A DNA stretch of 5,523 bases, from the NCBI GenBank assembly GCA_023251285.1, contig JAHEZB010000198.1, positions 1-5,523 on the forward strand. Direction: 5' to 3'. A model generated the notes under the pieces. That model saw nothing but the letters and a program-made list of their open reading frames with translations, was not told where the DNA came from and searched no databases. Position numbers and translations under genes: made by a program. Each line of letters opens with the position of its first letter. Positions within the stretch are counted from its first letter, which is position 1. Below, in pieces: positions 4,062-5,523 of this stretch. The stretch is from Chitinophagaceae bacterium. Lineage in GTDB: Bacteria; Bacteroidota; Bacteroidia; Chitinophagales; Chitinophagaceae.

Positions 4062-5012
4062 ATGCGTTTTTTCAGATTTTCCGTTATACTTGTCTTATTC
4101 TGTACAAAAAGTGCATTTGCCCAAACCTCCATTGACACCTCAATGGCGGTAAACATCGGAGGAATCAGGCAGTGGATAAACATATCTACAAAAGATACTT
4201 CAAAACCTCTATTACTGTTTTTAGGAGGCGGACCAGGCGAATCCTATATTGATGGCAAGGATTACTTTACCAAAAAACTGCAGGAATATTTCACCGTTGT
4301 CATTTGGGACCAACGGGAGTCGGGAAAAACACTTCAATTAAATCCATCACCGGTACCACTAACAGTAGAGAGGTTTACGCAAGACACCCACGAATTAATC
4401 AACTACCTGCTACAGCGTTTCCATCGCCCTAAGCTATATTTGGTTGGCTTTTCATGGGGAACCGTGTTGGGGTTAAAAATGGCTCACCAATACCCGAACG
4501 TTTTATATGCTTACGTCGCTGTAAGCCAGATGGTGTATCAGAATAAGAGTGAACAGCTATTGCTGCAAAGGTTGAAAGAACAGGCGGCAAAGTTAAAAAA
4601 TCAAACCGCCATTCAGGAGTTGTCACTTGTCAAAATTCCTTTTGAAAACACAACTCAATTGTACTATCAACGTAAATGGTTGTTTCACTTCACCAATAAC
4701 CCTGTACCCGATTCTGTATTGAAACAATATTTTTCAACATACCCTAAGTCACTGTTTGTGTTGGCGGGTGAGGCGTCTAAAATTAATTTCCCGGAAGAAG
4801 TTCCGTCTCTTCAATGTCCTGTTTATTTCTTTGTGGGGAGGAATGATTATCAAACAAATCACGAACTGACATATAACTATTACCAACAACTCAAAGCAAA
4901 CAACAAGCATTTTTATTGGTTTGAGAAGTCAGCACATACCATTCCTTTTACTGAACCGGCTCTATTTCAGCAAATCATCATTGACACAGTTTTGCAGGAA
5001 ACTTATAAATAA
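4062..5012 (+). CDS. Secreted alpha/beta hydrolase, proline iminopeptidase-like (peptidase S33 type)
   Basis: A 316-residue precursor with signal peptide MRFFRFSVILVLFCTKSAFA and cleavage before Gln21, so it acts in the periplasm or outside the cell. The fold is alpha/beta hydrolase: strand LLLFLGGGPGES (50-61) carries the oxyanion-hole motif, normally HGGPG in S33 enzymes, and VVIWDQRESGKT (79-90) is the family's DQRGSGKS motif. The nucleophile elbow is GFSWGTVLG (129-137) with Ser131. A helical cap fills roughly 140-240. PVYFFVGRNDYQT (253-265) supplies Asp262, and FEKSAHTIPF (287-296) supplies His292, completing the triad. Length fits the family. These motifs suggest cleavage of N-terminal residues from peptides or hydrolysis of a small ester or amide, but substrate is not predictable and the changes in two motifs weaken a strict prolyl aminopeptidase call. 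The ATG at 4062 is right because it gives the signal peptide. It converges on the gene to its right. Confidence 0.9.
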   Translation: MRFFRFSVILVLFCTKSAFAQTSIDTSMAVNIGGIRQWINISTKDTSKPLLLFLGGGPGESYIDGKDYFTKKLQEYFTVVIWDQRESGKTLQLNPSPVPLTVERFTQDTHELINYLLQRFHRPKLYLVGFSWGTVLGLKMAHQYPNVLYAYVAVSQMVYQNKSEQLLLQRLKEQAAKLKNQTAIQELSLVKIPFENTTQLYYQRKWLFHFTNNPVPDSVLKQYFSTYPKSLFVLAGEASKINFPEEVPSLQCPVYFFVGRNDYQTNHELTYNYYQQLKANNKHFYWFEKSAHTIPFTEPALFQQIIIDTVLQETYK

Positions 5013-5127
5013 ACGAACGCGCAATATGTGTATTTGTAAAAGCATGGCTTGACCAGCCGCAATTGTACAATAGGAATTCAGAATGAAAGAGCTTTACTTA
5101 TTTACCGGCAGGCTATCAGAAAACAAT

Positions 5128-5523
5128 TTACTGCTGGTCAATTTTAGCACGCATGGAATCAAGTTCGCTCAGCCTAGCCTGATTTTTTCCCAGGTCCGCT
5201 GTAAGCTGTCTGATCTTTCTATTCTGATCATCAAGATTATTACCCGCTTTTCTTGAGTTTTTTGCATCTTTCAGTGATCGTCTCGCTTCCTTTTTTGCCC
5301 TCCTCGCATCTTGTACGCTTCCGTTAGTAGCGTCGGAGGCTTTATCTGCAGATGATGAAGCGGTACTTTTCGCATCAGAGGTGGCTTTATCAGACTTACT
5401 GGTATATTTTGCCAGGTCATTCTGCGCCTTGTCAAGCCTCGCGGTAAGGTCTGCAATATTACTGGTTACCTTAGCATACTCTTTATTAAGCGCAGGAGTA
5501 TCTGACGCGGTCTTATAGGTTTG
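5128..5523 (-). CDS. Coiled-coil Ala/Lys/Asp-rich protein, C-terminal part (runs off the right edge)
   Basis: An open frame enters from the right edge and ends at TAA (5130-5128), giving 131 C-terminal residues; the start lies outside the window. The sequence is almost all helix-forming, with no Pro after the first ten residues. Heptad-like stretches such as VTSNIADLTARLDKAQNDL and RKIRQLTADLGKNQARLSEL flank a low-complexity middle rich in Ala, Ser, Lys and Asp (SDKATSDAKSTASSSADKAS). A basic patch (ARRAKKEARRSLKDAKNSRK) follows. This is a long coiled coil, possibly periplasmic or envelope-associated, but with no signal peptide in view the location is unknown. No enzyme domain is visible and no family is recognised. 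A working gene is supported by the uninterrupted frame and composition; other frames here, such as plus 5083-5256 and minus 5271-5456, are shadows. It converges with the hydrolase 115 bp away, with no strong terminator between. Confidence 0.75.
   Translation of the reverse strand, partial: QTYKTASDTPALNKEYAKVTSNIADLTARLDKAQNDLAKYTSKSDKATSDAKSTASSSADKASDATNGSVQDARRAKKEARRSLKDAKNSRKAGNNLDDQNRKIRQLTADLGKNQARLSELDSMRAKIDQQ

Noticed and set aside
3977..4183. Minus-strand frame of 68 codons over the hydrolase start
   Set aside because: It is antisense to the hydrolase signal peptide and promoter region, with no domain or leader.
4429..4626. Minus-strand frame of 65 codons inside the hydrolase gene
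   Set aside because: It is entirely antisense to the catalytic part of a well-supported gene.
5083..5256. Plus-strand frame of 57 codons beginning ATGAAAGAGC
   Set aside because: Most of it is antisense to the coiled-coil gene, and it shows no domain or promoter.
5271..5456. Minus-strand frame of 61 codons near the right edge
   Set aside because: It is a different frame on the same strand as the coiled-coil gene, whose open frame and composition are much more convincing.

Overview
The window looks like chromosomal DNA from a member of the Bacteroidota, most likely close to the Chitinophagaceae. This rests on moderate-to-low GC, A-rich leaders without Shine-Dalgarno sequences, a near-perfect Bacteroidota promoter (-7 element TAnnTTTG), signal peptides ending in FAQ or FCQ, and an RskA-type N-terminus next to an ECF sigma factor. 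The genus is an inference and cannot be fixed from the window.

Layout. On the left edge (1-659, minus strand) is the N-terminal 219 residues of a DHA2-type MFS exporter. Divergent from it is a compact two-gene operon (940-2023, plus strand). It encodes a short ECF sigma factor and, 4 bp downstream, a soluble protein that joins an RskA-like N-terminal region to a C-terminal cupin, read here as a cognate cupin-type anti-sigma factor. A good promoter precedes the operon and an intrinsic-type hairpin (2197-2229) follows it.

From about 2230 to 3880 coding density drops. This stretch holds only two small minus-strand genes: a 61-residue lysine-rich protein, and a 144-residue secreted protein with a probable NTF2-like fold. 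The rest is low-coding DNA with about seven copies of a palindromic element built around GGTCGGTG-TCCT-CACCGACC, some intact, some mismatched, one cut exactly in half. It also holds other stem-loops and two possible remnants of small ORFs. This REP-like cluster is the most unusual feature of the window.

On the right, a secreted alpha/beta hydrolase resembling S33 proline iminopeptidases (4062-5012, plus) converges on the C-terminal 131 residues of a coiled-coil, Ala/Lys/Asp-rich protein of unknown function (5128-5523, minus, running off the edge).

The sigma factor and the cupin protein are the only pair with a clear functional link: the cupin would sense a ligand or metal and release the sigma factor. 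Nothing in the sequence ties the exporter, the NTF2-like protein or the hydrolase to that switch, although the exporter's divergent position makes it a candidate target. I see no RNA genes, CRISPR array, insertion sequence or integrase, and no recognisable multi-gene defence or biosynthetic system.
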